Of a DNA stretch of 64,000 nt, positions 33,034-44,964 are shown piece by piece. Position numbers and translations under genes: made by a program. The notes under the pieces were generated by a model, which was not told where the DNA came from, did no database searches, and worked only from the letters and a program-made list of their open reading frames with translations. Each line of letters begins with the position of its first letter. Position 1 is the first letter of the stretch. This DNA is from Xenopus tropicalis (Eukaryota; Chordata; Amphibia; Anura; Pipidae), in NCBI RefSeq assembly GCF_000004195.4, contig NC_030681.2:21530482-21594481 (forward strand). Direction: 5' to 3'.

Positions 33034-34194
33034 TAATTTTGTCTTTTTCAAGCTTTCTTAATTATGTAACTGTGTAGGACACCAAGGGAGCAGTTTTTAA
33101 AGCCATGAAGATGTGTGTAGCACTGTGATTGATAATAGTTATTGATAGGTCATTGGATAAGAGCGATAGAACAGCAACAAACCCCAAAAAACATTTTCTG
33201 AAATTGTGCCCCCCCGTTTTCTCATAATTGCTCCCCTCTGCCGCCTATCCCTAGTTCCAGCTCTGGTAACCATTAGCACACACTTATACTGTATATATAA
33301 ATCACTTAATACTTTGCACAACAAATATCCATTTAAATCAAATGTGCTGTTTATTCAAAAGCCGGGGGAAGCAGCGTCTCCATATATTTATTTGCTCATT
33401 TTACAGCATTCTCATTTATATATAACAATAAGCATTACTGTAACTATAGCACTATGCTGCACTTATAGACTCTTAGAGGCATTCATTATTTTCCATCATG
33501 GATTTGGAACAAGATATTTGTCATCATTTTCTCTGACAGGAGCATCTATTAGTTTCTCTGGATTAAAAATATTTTCTAGAAGAGCCGAGAAAAAGAAATA
33601 TTGATCAGCTCGGAAAAAAAAAGAATCAATTCTACTTTCACCTTGTTTTACCTAGAAAACGGCCTCCATTAATCTTTCATTTATGGTTTTATCTTTCATA
33701 TTATATACCTGGAAAAGCCTGACCTGGAAAAGCAGTGGTAGAGGTAGGGGAGCCATAAGGGAAACCCTTGGGCACTTTACTTTGTAATTTAATTCTGTGC
33801 TTGTACATTATTATAAAGCTCTGTGCCGATATGGCGCAGAATGTGCAATGCTCTGGGGATGTGCAATCCGAGCGAATGCATATGCTTCCTAGCTCAACTG
33901 TGTAATGAAGTTTCTTATTATCCTGTCATTATTAATCACCACTCTTTGTTTTGCAAAGGCACCAAATACAAAGACAATAAGGCTCATTTATCAATAGGGT
34001 ATATAGGCTACAAGATTCATACTGCAGGAAAGCAGGGTTGTGCCTTTGCCCATTCTTTACCTGCCTCCCCTTCTGCAGATTCACCTTTGTATTCATTTAG
34101 GGGGGGCATATACTTTTATAATACATATTTTGGTTTTTTGTCGCTGAAACCTCAATTTTGTTTTGAAATAAACCCAGCAAATTTATTGCGATTT
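33034..34194. other. AT-rich, no gene seen
   Basis: Includes unrepeated sequence at 33340-33640 and a 132-residue open frame (33206-33604) with hydrophobic composition but no domain or homologous motif that I can name. I do not call it a gene. Confidence 0.35.
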
Positions 34195-34370
34195 ATTAGA
34201 TTGTAAGCTCTTTTGGGCAGGGCCCTCTTCACCTCTTGTATCGGTTATTGATTGCTTTATATGTTACTCTGTATGTCCAGTGTATGAAACCCACTTATTG
34301 TACAGCGCTGCGGAATATGTTGGCGCTTTATAAATAAATGTTAGTAATAATAATAATAATATTATGTGAC
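34195..34370 (+). mobile_element. SINE/LINE 3' tail
   Basis: Agattgtaagctcttttggg, ttattgtacagcgctgcgg and ttggcgctttataaataaat, followed by a (taa) run, are the 3' tail of a frog retroposon that I have seen in this form. The head is missing. Confidence 0.7.
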
Positions 34371-34700
34371 AAAACTGTGACAATTTCGAATGCAAATATA
34401 CGCCAACTAAAACTTGTCAAGATCATGTAGAAGTCAATGGCAGATATTCCTTTAACAACTGGAAGCTCTTTCTTTGCTTCGGGGTTTTAGGGGTTTTCTC
34501 AACAACAATATGAAAAAATTGTGGTTTTTCTAAAATGTTGCAGTTTTCACGCTTTTTTCTGCAACTTTTTTGGTTCATACTTTTTCCAGGTCTGATTTTT
34601 AGTAAATGACTGCCATTTGTGAAAATGAGTTTAGTCTTGTTTTTTTTTTTAAAAAAAAAGTAAAACCATGAAAATCAGAATGCTAATAAATCCCCCCCCC
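34371..34700. mobile_element. Decayed MITE related to 11612-11991
   Basis: Gcaaatatacgcca, aagtcaatggcagat and aaaatgagtttagt match the copy at 11612-11991. The right end runs into a poly-C tract at 34692-34704. Confidence 0.6.
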
Positions 34701-34718
34701 CCCCAGTGTCATGTAGAG

Positions 34719-35048
34719 CAGTGTTTTTCAACCTTTTTTGGGCAAAGGCACACTTGTTTCATGAAAAAAATCACGAGGCACACCACCATTAGAAAATGTT
34801 AAAAAATTTAACTCTGTGCCCAGCAGCAGTGCCCCCCTAGTACATTGGTGCCCAGCAGCAGTGCCCCCTAGTACATTGGTGCCAAGAGCAGTGCCCCCCT
34901 AGTACATTGGTGCCCAGCAGCAGTGCCCCCCTAGTACATTGGTGCCAAGAGCAGTGCCCCCCTAGTACATTGGTGCCCTGCCTACGGCACACCAGGCAAC
35001 ATCTCGCGGCACACTAGTGTGCCGCGGAACAGTGGTTGAAAAACGCTG
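34719..35048. mobile_element. hAT MITE with CAGTGTTTTTCAACC ends and internal 32-bp repeats
   Basis: CAGTGTTTTTCAACC and GGTTGAAAAACGCTG are inverted repeats (14 of 15). The target duplication atgtagag is perfect (34711-34718 and 35049-35056). Between 34817 and 34980 the unit cagcagcagtgcccccctag occurs about five times at a 32-bp period. Ggcacac words flank the array on both sides. Confidence 0.95.
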
Positions 35049-35733
35049 ATGTAGAGAGTGATATTCTGACAATAGTTTTTGGCTGCTGGGGTTAGTGGTC
35101 CCCGTTTTAAGCCTGAAAGAGGCAAATAATTCAGGAAACTATAACAAATAAAATATAAAGACTAGTTGAAAAGGATTGCCCATTGTATAACATACTAAAA
35201 GTTAAATTGAAGGTCAGCCACCCCTTTAATGTTGCTCAAGGCATGTATTAGGATCAGGCCCGGGCCTGGGGCGGCGTGCCACCCAGTCACACTTATGTGC
35301 TCCCATACGGGGAACTGGGGATGGGCAGAAAACTTCAGCATGTCCTGTCCCCAGTGCTCCGTATGGGAGCTGCAAGGATAAGCATGTGAGCAAATCTGAT
35401 GGGGGCGGATAATGAGGGCGGCCTCTGTGTGCCTGTAAAAGAAATTAGGATTAGGACTTTCACCTACAGTATGATCCAGATCTCCAAAACCCACATCCTC
35501 CCACTAAGTCCTGTCCACTAAGTCCTGCTGGCTGGAGGCCTTCCCACCCATATCCAATCATATCCACATTTGTGTTGACCATGACCTAAGGGACACAAAA
35601 GCGAGTACAGGGCCCAACTGCCTGCCGTAGGACATTGGATCCTGCAAAATGCCTGGAATGCCAGTATGTGACTATTGCCATATTATATAGTATAATTATC
35701 ATAACGCCAACCATTTAGAGTGTATTCTTGATC
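35049..35733. other. No gene; one hairpin
   Basis: Unrecognised sequence around the GC-rich hairpin at 35299-35371. Confidence 0.35.
35299..35371. repeat. GC-rich hairpin
   Basis: Gctcccatacggggaactgg pairs with ccagtgctccgtatgggagc around a purine-rich loop. A similar cctgatcccagtgctctgta word occurs at 15580-15600. Confidence 0.6.
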
Positions 35734-36813
35734 TTAAATAAATACTGTCATGGGAAAACATGTTTTTTTTTCAAACCCATCAGTTAATAGAGCTTCTCCA
35801 GCAGAACCCTGCATTGAAATCTGGTTTTCAAGAACACAAACAGATTTTTTATATTTTGAAATTTCCCATGGGGCTAGCCATATTCTTCATTTCCCAGGGT
35901 GCCACAGCCATTAGAGATGTAGCGAACTGTTCGCCCGCGAACTAATTTGCGCGAACATCCGGTGTTCGCAAGTCCGCAAGTTTGCGAACTTTTCGCGATG
36001 TTCGCAATTTGGGTTCGCCTTAGGCGTTTTTCCGCTGTGTTTTTTCTCGGCCTAAAAACGCCGCACAAGCCACAAGCAAATCCCGTTTCCATGGTGCTAA
36101 TAGTGCGAAATAGCAAAAAACGCTGCGTATTTCCGCTAGGTCTGGCAGCTGCCTTTGCGTATATATAGGAATATGTATACGCTTTGCCCTTGATCCCCCT
36201 CCTGCATGCCACTGTCCAGGTCGTGGCACCCTTTAAACAACTTAAACTTAAAATCAGTTTTCTGGCCAGAAATGGCTTTTCTAGGTTTTAAAGTTCGCCT
36301 TCCCATTGAAGTCTATGGGGTTCGCAAAGTTTGCGAATTTTCGCACTTTTTGGCGTAAGTTCGCGAACTTTTTTTTGAGGTGCGCTACATCCCTAACAGC
36401 CATGTGAACTGTGCTCTGATAAACTTCAGTCACACTTTACTGCTGAGCTGCAAGTTGGAGCGATATCCCCCCCCCCTCCCAGCAGCCGATCAGCAGAACA
36501 ATGGGAAGGGAGCAAGATAGCAGCTCCCAGTAGGTATCAGAATAGCACTCAATAGTAAGAAATCCAAGTCCGGCTTGGGACTCCTCCAGTTACATGGGAG
36601 TAGGAGAAACAATAGGTTATCTGAAAGCAGTTCTACTGTGTAGCGCTGGCTCCTTCTGAAAGCTCAGACTCAGGCACAATGCACTGAGATGGCGCCTACA
36701 CACCAATATTGGTTCAAAAATACAGTTTTCAATGATAGAGTGAATTTTTTGCTATGTAAACAGTGTAATTTAGAAATTATTTTTCCATAAAAATCACGAC
36801 AGTATCCCTTTAA
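35734..36813 (+). mobile_element. TTAA-type MITE split by a hAT element
   Basis: The left end, aatactgtcatgggaaaac, pairs with the right end, aatcacgacagtatcccttt, and both have TTAA outside. It shares the body words of 28208-28860. The element at 35912-36395 lies inside it, with an exact 8-bp duplication. Confidence 0.8.
35912..36395. mobile_element. hAT MITE, tagngatgtagcg family, nested
   Basis: Tagagatgtagcgaac and gcgctacatccctA form the ends. The target duplication acagccat is perfect (35904-35911 and 36396-36403). The body is rich in gttcgc/gcgaac. Joining the flanks restores the surrounding TTAA MITE without a gap. Confidence 0.95.
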
Positions 36814-37009
36814 GGGAGGATTCAAATGCCTAGTTGTGATAGGAACAAAGTCCTTTGCCTTGAAACTGTCAAACAAAAATCACAAGGAAGAGCGGGACGG
36901 CTGCCTCCAACACACTAGAGCTTTCCTCCCTCCTTCAGAAAGGTGACATTGGTTTTATTGAGAAAATTGCTACATGGGTTGCTTTTGAAACCTCAAAGCT
37001 TTCGTCTTC
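36814..37009. other. No feature seen
   Basis: Unrecognised sequence. Confidence 0.35.
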
Positions 37010-37430
37010 AAGAGCTGCCTCTCAGCGCCGGATTCATGGGAAGCTAAGAGCGCGCTACACTTACTCCACTGTGAAGACAACAAATTACAAATAATAGCTG
37101 TGAGTCATAAAACAGCAATATGTGGTTTTACACTCAGGATCTGCATTTGCTACATTGACATCAGATTGTTTAATTTCCGCGCAATACAATAATATGTAGG
37201 AAAAGGAGAGGGAATGAGAGCCGGCGAGTGTATTGATGGCCACATTACTGCACGCTTTCTCTGTCACTCAAGTGCTGATTGCAAGCTTCCAATTTTCTCT
37301 GCTAGAGACGAGCAAAAGGAATTTTTATCTGTGGATATTTTTACAGATTTTCATGTTTTTTGGAGCCTGGAAGCAGGAAATAATAAATAAATCTGGAACA
37401 GGTCTAAGTGCTGGCAGTCATGTCTACTGA
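37010..37430. other. Unrepeated stretch, possible conserved non-coding element
   Basis: Single-copy sequence with balanced composition (gattcatgggaagctaag, cagattgtttaatttccgcg, gtattgatggcc). No coding signal. It resembles developmental enhancer-type sequence, untested. Confidence 0.25.
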
Positions 37431-37585
37431 AACACCTGTGCCGGCTTCTATTCATTACTGCTGGGTTATGTAAAAGAAAACAGACATGGATCAAACATTA
37501 TTTTATTTTAGGTATCATTTAGGGTTTTTGTGTGATCCGGCAAGAACTCATCTCATGTTTAATTAAATGGGCAGTATCAGGGGTG
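37431..37585. other. No feature seen
   Basis: AT-rich spacer. Confidence 0.35.
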
Positions 37586-37960
37586 CATGTATTGTCACAC
37601 GTACCCGGCCATGCCTACCTGCCGATATCAGTCCCTTAGTCTGACTCGGCAGCTAATCGGCCCGTGTATGGGCACTAATGACGGGCCTGCCCGACCGATA
37701 TCTGGCCTGAAATCAGCCAGATATCGATCGGGCAGGTTTAAAAATGTAGTCGGATCGGGGACTACATCGGCTCGTTGATGCGATCCCCAAACCGACTACC
37801 GGCCTATACCCGTCGTTCTAATTCGATCGTTTGGCCCCAGGGCCAAATGACCAAGTTAGCTTGAATTAGATTGATATCGCCCACCCATAGGTGTTGATAT
37901 CGGGAGAAAATCCACTCACTTGGCGACCACACAAAGTGAGTGGATCTTAGCATGTATGCC
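37586..37960. mobile_element. Multi-hairpin MITE
   Basis: Cctgcccgaccgatatctgg (37686-37705) pairs with 37717-37736 with one mismatch. A second hairpin is gtagtcggatcgggga with tccccaaaccgactac, and a third centres on ggccccagggcc. The word gcccgtgtatgggc (37659-37672) recalls the gtgtatggcc ends of 3843-4156. The borders are approximate. Confidence 0.65.
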
Positions 37961-38273
37961 TGTGATGTTGTCTGTGTGCCAGGTTTGACGCAGACGTCTT
38001 TTTGTTCCACAGATGCCATGAGTATATACAACACATGTTCTGGAGCATGACACACACATGGCACACATTGTGACCCCGTCCTTGGACTGTAATTCCTTGC
38101 CTGGTTATCTTGGTCTCCCCTTGAAGTCTAGCCTGCCCCTGATTGACCTCTACCTTACTGACCTGCCTCCTGTCCTCACTTCTGACCTTTGCCTGATACC
38201 TCGCTCAAGAACCTTGCTGCTTGCCCTGACCCGGATCAGTTTGACTTTGCTTCTGCCTTTGCAGTGTACTACT
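37961..38273. other. CT-rich, possible LTR-type remnant
   Basis: Repeated ctgac/cctg words as at 21200-21350 and 9186-10100. No ends seen. Confidence 0.3.
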
Positions 38274-39028
38274 ACTGGTATGGGACCCATTATCCAGGAT
38301 GCTCGGGACCTGGGGTTTTCCAGATAAGGGATCTTTCCGTAATTCAGATCCCCTACCTTAAATCTACTAAAAAAAATATTTAAACAGTAATTAAACCCAA
38401 TAGGATTGTTTTGGCTCCAATAAGGATTAATTATATCTTAGTTGGGATCAAGTACAGGTACTGTTTTATTATTACAGAGAAAAGGGAATCATTTAACCAT
38501 GAAATAAACCCAATAGGGCTGTTCTGCCCCCAATAAGGGGTAATTATATCTTAGTTGGGATCAAGTACAGGTACTGTTTTATTATTACAGAGAAAAGGGA
38601 ATCATTTAACTATTAAATAAACCCAATAGGGCTGTTCTGCCCCCAATAAGGGGTAATTATATCTTAGTTGGGATCAAGTACAGGTACTGTTTTATTATTA
38701 CAGAGAAAAGGGAATCATTTAACCATGAAATAAACCCAATAGGGCTGTTCTGCCCCCAATAAGGGGTAATTATATCTTAGTTGGGATCAAGTACAGGTAC
38801 TGTTTTATTATTACAGAGAAAAGGGAATCATTTAACCATTAAATAAACCCAATAGGGCTGTTCTGCCCCCAATAAGGGGTAATTATATCTTAGTTGGGAT
38901 CAAGCACAAGGTACTGTTTTATTATTACAGAGAAAAAGAAAATCATGTTGAAAAATTAGAATTAGTTGCTTATAATGGAGTCTATGGCAGATGGCCTTTC
39001 TGTAATTCGGAACTTTCTGGATAATGGG
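38274..39028 (+). mobile_element. 113-bp-repeat MITE, five units, ends eroded
   Basis: Left module actggtatgggacccattat and right module atggagtctatggcagat enclose five units. The outer TIR bases are lost on both sides. Confidence 0.85.
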
Positions 39029-39241
39029 AACATCACTGTGATGGTTAAAGTTGTTGTTCTCCTTTAAATTAATGTAACACTTGCTTGGCTTAGATATGGC
39101 AAACCCAGACTAGTAATTGGTATAGAGCATGTGTTACATGCGATTCCTTTTCCCAGTGTGGGCCTCCGCTAAGTGGGACATGAATAGGTGGAGCTGAGGG
39201 TGTTGTTGAACTACAACTTGAATAGAGCTGTGTAGTGCAGT
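39029..39241. other. Short spacer
   Basis: No feature recognised. Confidence 0.35.
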
Positions 39242-40018
39242 TGTAATAATTGACGCCAGAAAGGTTCTTGCTGATGAACTAGTAACTTGTTTATTGTCCC
39301 AAACACTGATGGAATAGTGCAAACAGGGTATTATACTCACAGCAGATGGATAAGATACAAGGATAGAGTGCCTTTAGCAGAAGGGAAGTTGTGCTCCAGT
39401 CTCTCCCACCTCTTGGTAGAGTCTGGGCCAGGATACACAGCTATACAACCAGTGCCTGAGGAGGTAGTCCGGGTGGTAGATACTCTGTACGGTTGATAAC
39501 CTCTAGTGGATGAGTCCTACAGGTGAGTGGATCAGGGGTTATACTTGCCTGTCCTACTTCTACTCTGTGGCCCTGCACTGAGGCAACATTGCCGAATAGG
39601 AGAACTACTCCTGGGATCCTAATCACTCCTTTGGTGGGGCTAATGGCTGCCCTTGCTAAATAAGCTAACTGTGCCCACCACTCCTAGAGGGTGTTATAAC
39701 AAGAACTTACTGTGCTGGCTAATGCTCATTCACGGGGCCCTGTCCCTGACTTCAGATGATAGGTGACTCTTTTTACTGGGGCCTTGTGCCTCCAGGCTCA
39801 GTGGTCTGATGCCTGAGACAATGGCAGCCAAAGAGGGAGACACTCCTCCTTGCAAGACACTATATAGTCTCCAAGGGGAGTGGTCTACCGGGACTAAACC
39901 TATAAGGGATAGCTTAGGAACTGTAACCTGAGTGTAGAGGGCTCTGCCCTATAATAGTAAAGATAACGAAAGGTAGGGATATGAAGCCATAGGGCACTTA
40001 ACCCTATGGGTCCCTACA
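39242..40018 (-). mobile_element. Solo LTR with TATA and poly-A signal
   Basis: On the minus strand it starts TGTAGGGACCCATAGGG at 40018 and ends ..ATTATTACA at 39242. TATATAG is at about 39861-39867 and AATAAA at 39290-39295. The end tctggcg..ttaca aligns with that of 15597-15996. The 5-bp flanks (gcagt and ttaac) do not match, so no target duplication supports it. No coding region remains. Confidence 0.7.
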
Positions 40019-40105
40019 TTAACTTTTACTGTGATGTAGAGAGTTCTATCCTGAGACAATATGCAATTGGTCTTCATTTTTTATTATTATTTGCAGTGTT
40101 TGACA

Positions 40106-41241
40106 TACAGGTATAGGACCCATTATCCAGAATGCTCGGGACCAAGGGTATTCCAGATAAGGGGTAATTATATCTTAGTTGGGATCAAGTACAGGTACTG
40201 TTTTATTATTACAGAGAAAAGGGAATTATTTAACCATTAAATAAACCCAATAGGGCTGTTCTGCCCCAATAAGGGGTAATTATATCTTAGTTGGGATCAA
40301 GTACAGGTACTGTTTTATTATTACAGAGAAAAGGGAATCATTTAACCATTAAATAAACCCAATAGGGCTGTTCTGCCCCCAATAAGGGGTAATTATATCT
40401 TAGTTGGGATCAGGTACAGGTACTGTTTTATTATTACAGAGAAAAAGGAATCATTTAACCATTAAATAAACCCAATAGGGCTGTTCTGCCCCCAATAAGG
40501 GGTAATTATATCTTAGTCAGGATCAAGTACAGGTACTGTTTTATTATTACAGAGAAAAGGGAATCATTTAACCATTAAATAAACCCAATAGGGCTGTTCT
40601 GCCCCCAATAAGGGGTAATTATATCTTAGTTGGGATCAAGTACAGGTACTGTTTTATTATTACAGAGAAAAGGGAATCATTTAACCATTAAATAAACCCA
40701 ATAGGGCTGTTCTGCCCCAATAAGGGGTAATTATATCTTAGTTGGGATCAAGTACAGGTACTGTTTTATTATTACAGAGAAAAGGGAATCATTTAACCAT
40801 GAAATAAACCCAATAGGGCTGTTCTGCCCCAATAAGGGGTAATTATATCTTAGTTGGGATCAAGTACAGGTACTGTTTTATTATTACAGAGAAAAGGGAA
40901 TCATTTAACCATTAAATAAACCCAATAGGGCTGTTCTGCCCCCAATAAGGGGTAATTATATCTTAGTTGGGATCAAGTACAGGTACTGTTTTATTATTAC
41001 AGAGAAAAGGGAATCATTTAACCATTAAATAAACCCAATAGGGCTGTTCTGCCCCCAATAAGGGGTAATTATATCTTAGTTGGGATCAAGTACAGGTACT
41101 GTTTTATTACTACAGAGAAAAAGGAAACCATTTTTAAAAAATAGAATAATTTGTTTATAATGGAGTCTATGGGAGATGGCCTTTCCTTAATTCAGAACTT
41201 TCTGGATAACGGGTTTCTGGATAAGGGACCCCGTACCTGTA
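40106..41241 (+). mobile_element. 113-bp-repeat MITE, nine units
   Basis: Tacaggtataggaccc to ccccgtacctgta bounds the largest copy in the window. Nine units differ by single bases and by three or four Cs in the gccc(c)caat word. The short left module lacks the segment between ggataagg and the first unit that other copies have. Confidence 0.92.
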
Positions 41242-41818
41242 TATGGACAAACAATCCCTGTTTCTTTTAAAGGGGAGGGCATTGGTACCTGTATAAACAA
41301 AATGTATTAATGTACTAAGTAAATTGGTAAGGGGGAGTACAGTGGATTTTATATATAAATGTGTATTTTTTTTAGGATGTAGACTTTAGGAACCAGAGAT
41401 ATTTTGCTCTTGGTATGGGTTTATTTTTCAGTAAAATTGCAATATGGCACAATGTAACACATGCTGGGAGTTCATGCTGTTTATTCCTTCTGCATTAATA
41501 TTTTCAGGAAAAAAAAACTAATTATATATCCCTGACAATGAACTCATCCTCACTTGCATATTTCTTGCTTTTGTCATTGTGTGGAAAATTACTGCTGTTT
41601 CTCAGTAACCTTGCAGCTGGTAAAAACAAATTCCTTGCTGTTTAGGAATGCAGTTTGCTGTATATTGTGTATGGCTGCACGTCTGTACACTCACTCGCTG
41701 TTGTGAGAGGTTTTGTATTCTTTGCACTGAAAAGGAGCAGATCAAGGAAAACCGCCTAATAATAGAAATTAATAGATAGAGAAACCGAAGAGGAAATAAT
41801 TTGCAGCTATATATGTTC
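41242..41818. other. AT-rich, no gene seen
   Basis: No recognisable feature. Confidence 0.35.
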
Positions 41819-42465
41819 TTAAAGGAGAAGGAAAGTCATTTTGGCATTTATACCTAAGTAAACTGCTTTAAAAACTTCCTCTGTTTGTTTAAGATTGCAG
41901 CTGCCATTTTAGCTTGGTCTTCATAGCTTCCTGCTGTATATCTCTAGCCGTTATAGCTCAGATTACACATTCTTAGGGGAGGGGGGGGAGGGAGTTCTTA
42001 GCATTCTTGTTTGAGGGGGGAACAGGAGAGGGGAGAGAGGAGAGAGCTGGGCAGACTCTGACCCCAGAATAGAAAAAACCTTACACCAGCACACCCTTAC
42101 CTCCTCCAAAGGTTTACTACTTGGTGCACGACCCAGAGAGTCGGTACTCTCAACAAAGTCCAGCAAAAATGATTTCAGCCAGCACGACAAGTAAAGTTCA
42201 AGCGGGACAAAGCCCCTGCGTGTTTATTCAAAAAGCAGCATTTCGGGGGCGTGCCCCTTCATCAGGCTCTGACCCCGGAAATGAAGGATTTTTATGAGAG
42301 AGGAAATCAGATACCCTAAGAAAATGTTTACAAAAAAGGAGACAAGAAATCCTGTGTTTCTTTTGACAGAGGACTCAGTGTAGCGTTTCTGTGAGTGCTT
42401 ATGGCTGTATTTACATAGACCTTTCTCATAAAACTTACTGAGTTTTTACCTTTCCCTATCATTAA
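41819..42465 (+). mobile_element. TTAA-type MITE (family aaaggagaagg) with internal insertion
   Basis: TTAAAGGAGAAGGAAAGTC at the left, ttactgagtttttaccttt and TTAA at the right. The body matches 18890-19171. A 201-bp unit flanked by direct repeats interrupts it (42066-42266). Confidence 0.8.
42066..42266 (-). mobile_element. Retroelement-like insert with hammerhead-like 5' motif
   Basis: The insert is flanked by a perfect 10-bp duplication, ctctgacccc (42056-42065 and 42267-42276). Read on the minus strand it begins cctgatgaaggggcacgccc-ccgaaatg, contains gaataaacac, and ends tttttctattct. Ctgatga, a 4-5-bp stem, then gaaa is the core order of a hammerhead ribozyme; helices I and III are not evident. 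The family is unknown to me. Confidence 0.55.
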
Positions 42466-43203
42466 TTATGCAGTGGTGGGAAATGCGTGGTGCTGATATT
42501 GGCCATAACCACTTCTGAATTAAAAAAAAAAATCTACATTCTGTAAATCAATTACAGATTATTGCAAGTTGTCAACTGGAGATGACTAATTAGTGATTCA
42601 GGTTCCAGTGCTTTGGGGTGTATATGCCCTGCTCAGTGTAATTAATCAGAAGAAAAGTAAATTAGACATAAAACAAAAGGCTATCAAAGATCAAGGCAAA
42701 TCTTTACTTTATCAAGTTTCTCCTGAAGATTGGAATTTTTAGATAAAAAGCTGCCGAGATCCATTCAATTAATAGGCCCATAAGCATGTGTTAGGACTTA
42801 AATATATACCTGTATATATATATCTCCACTAAACTGAGAAGCCTTAAGAAGTGCCACATTCTTTAGTCTTTCTGCAAGAAAGAGTCAAGCTCTGGAAAAA
42901 AGTGACAATTCTCATGTAAAAAAAAAAAAGTTTGAGTTTCGATAACTGCCTGCTCATTGGAATACTGCTAAAAACATTATTATATCTTGCCCAATGCCCA
43001 GGTGCGGTAACCTGTAGCAACCTATTAGCAGGTGGCAAATGCTGGTCGCCTGTTTAAAAACAAACTTCTTATTGGTTGCTACGGGTTACTGCTCCCGGCA
43101 AACTTAGTGCCTGCTATTACATAAAGGGGTACATGTAGGTGGCATGATGGATTTGAGTGACATGGTGGATCATTGGCTAGCACTGGAACACAAGGGTATT
43201 GAG
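42466..43203. other. AT-rich, no gene seen
   Basis: A short (ta) run lies near 42810. The 43000-43090 part (acctgtagcaacc, ggttgctacgggttac) is probably an old repeat. Confidence 0.35.
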
Positions 43204-43688
43204 TAGTGATGAGCGAATCTGTTCCGTTTCGCTTCGCCGAAAAATTAGCAAATCTTTCAAAAGATCCGCGAAACGGCGAAAATGTTGTGCGACAAAAAAA
43301 TTTGTCATCTGCGGCTATTATTTTTTTGCGCGGCTATTGTTTCGTCGCCCGCGGCTATTGTTTCGTCGCGCGGCTATTGTTTCGTCGCCTGCGGCTATTG
43401 TTTCGTCGCCCGCGGCTATTGTTTCGTCGCCCGCGGCTATTGTTTCGTCGCCCGCGGCTATTGTTTTGTCGCGCGGCTATTATTTTGTCGCGCGGCTATT
43501 GTTTTGTCGCCCGCGGCTATTATTTTGTGGCGGGACTATTCTTTTTTTACGCCGGCGACAATTTTTGGACGTGCGGCAAATTTTTCCGCTGCAAAATTTT
43601 TCATCCGTTTCGCGAAACAATCCGCCAATGGCGAAACGCGGAAATTCGCCGCAAATCCATGCCTGGTGAAACTTTTCACCCATCACTA
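43204..43688. mobile_element. hAT MITE, tagtgatg family, with 20-bp array
   Basis: Tagtgatgagcg to cacccatcacta, with a perfect target duplication gtattgag (43196-43203 and 43689-43696). The centre (43310-43540) is a tandem array of gcggctattgtttcgtcgcc-type units in the orientation opposite to 56385-57075. The array accounts for the 135-174-residue open frames. Confidence 0.95.
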
Positions 43689-44347
43689 GTATTGAGTTGG
43701 ATAACAAACCTGGATGTTATTTCTAGTTAATATTTACCTTATGACTGAATTGTTTTCCTCCAGGCACACTGGTGTTCCACACTCCAAAAATACTATCATG
43801 TCAACTGGCTCCCTATAAAACTGACCCTAGTGTGTGACTGTGATAGGAACCTTAGAGTGTAAGCTCCTCTAGGATGGAGACTAGTGTAAATAATAAAAAT
43901 AATGCTTAAAAAAAGAACCACTTGTGGGAATCGGACGACTGGCAGAAGACAGGGGAAGGAGATGCATCTGTTATTACTATGAATTATACAGAAGTGGTAT
44001 TTTTTACTCTGTTCTTTCGAAACACCTCTAGAGCTCAGTTCCAATTGCACGGTACAGAATTGTGGCAGTCAAAAAACAATCCAGAATTTGTCACAGAGGC
44101 CCAGTAACAGACAGGGAGGGGAGTTTGTTGTGCCGCTGTTCTCTGCTGAAGGGCGAAGGTAGTCAAAATGCCCTATGTGCCACTAGCCTCAGACTTCTGC
44201 TGTTACACGCAGTTTAAACAGAGAGTTGGACAAATAAATGACAGTAGGACATATATAAAAGTTTATGTGTACGTGTGTATGTCATTTTAGCTTTGTTTAA
44301 CTGTGCTGCATGGCAGAGCATAATTGTGTGTGTGTCACTGCTGTGTA
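43689..44347. other. No gene; retroposon tail fragment
   Basis: Ttagagtgtaagctcctcta at 43851-43870 followed by aataat words recalls the tail at 34195-34370. The rest is unrecognised. Confidence 0.35.
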
Positions 44348-44490
44348 CAGTGTCGGACTGGCCCACTGGGCTACCGGTAGAATCCTAGTGGGACCCAATC
44401 CTTGTAGGCCCCCCTCGGACAAACTTCCCCAACTAAACCCAACAGCCACAATCACTTATATACCCCTGCCCTGCCCCTGCTGACATAAAA
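44348..44490. mobile_element. hAT-like end fragment, cagtgtcggactgg
   Basis: The left end matches cagggtcggact at 45835. No right end or target duplication was found. Confidence 0.4.
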
Positions 44491-44569
44491 AATAGGTGCG
44501 TCAGGTGTTACTGTATAAGCAATTACATTGTGATAAAATGTGTGTTTGTCACAATGCAGTGTGGGAAAC

Positions 44570-44964
44570 CCGTTATCCAGAAAGCTCAGAATTACGGAAA
44601 GGATGGAATAGACCCCATTTTAATCAAATAATTCACATTTTTAAAAATGAATTTCTTTTCCCTCTGTAATAATAAACCAGTACCTTGTACTTGATCCCAA
44701 CTAAGATATAATTACCCCTTATTGGGGCAGAACAGCCCTATTGGGTTTATTTAATGGTTAAATTATTCCCTTTTCTCTGTAATAATAAAACAGTACCTGT
44801 GCTTGATCCCAACTAAGATATAATTACCCCTTATTGGAGCCAAAACAAGCCTATTGGGTTTAATTACTGTTTAAATATTTTTTTTTTACAGGCTTAATGG
44901 AAAGACCCTTCATCAGGAAAACCCCAGGTCCCGAGCATTCTGGATAACGGGTCCCATACCTGTA
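44570..44964 (-). mobile_element. 113-bp-repeat MITE, two units, reverse orientation
   Basis: Read in reverse it runs from tacaggtatgggacccgtta to the right module ggagtc-like ctattcc region near 44600. Two units are present. Orientation is opposite to the other six copies. Confidence 0.85.

Noticed and set aside
33206..33604. 132-residue hydrophobic open frame as a membrane protein gene
   Set aside because: AT-rich sequence gives hydrophobic codons by chance; there is no domain, splice context or homologous frame elsewhere in the window.
39242..41241. LTR at 39242-40018 and the MITE at 40106-41241 as one retroelement
   Set aside because: The MITE has its own inverted ends and is present elsewhere without the LTR.
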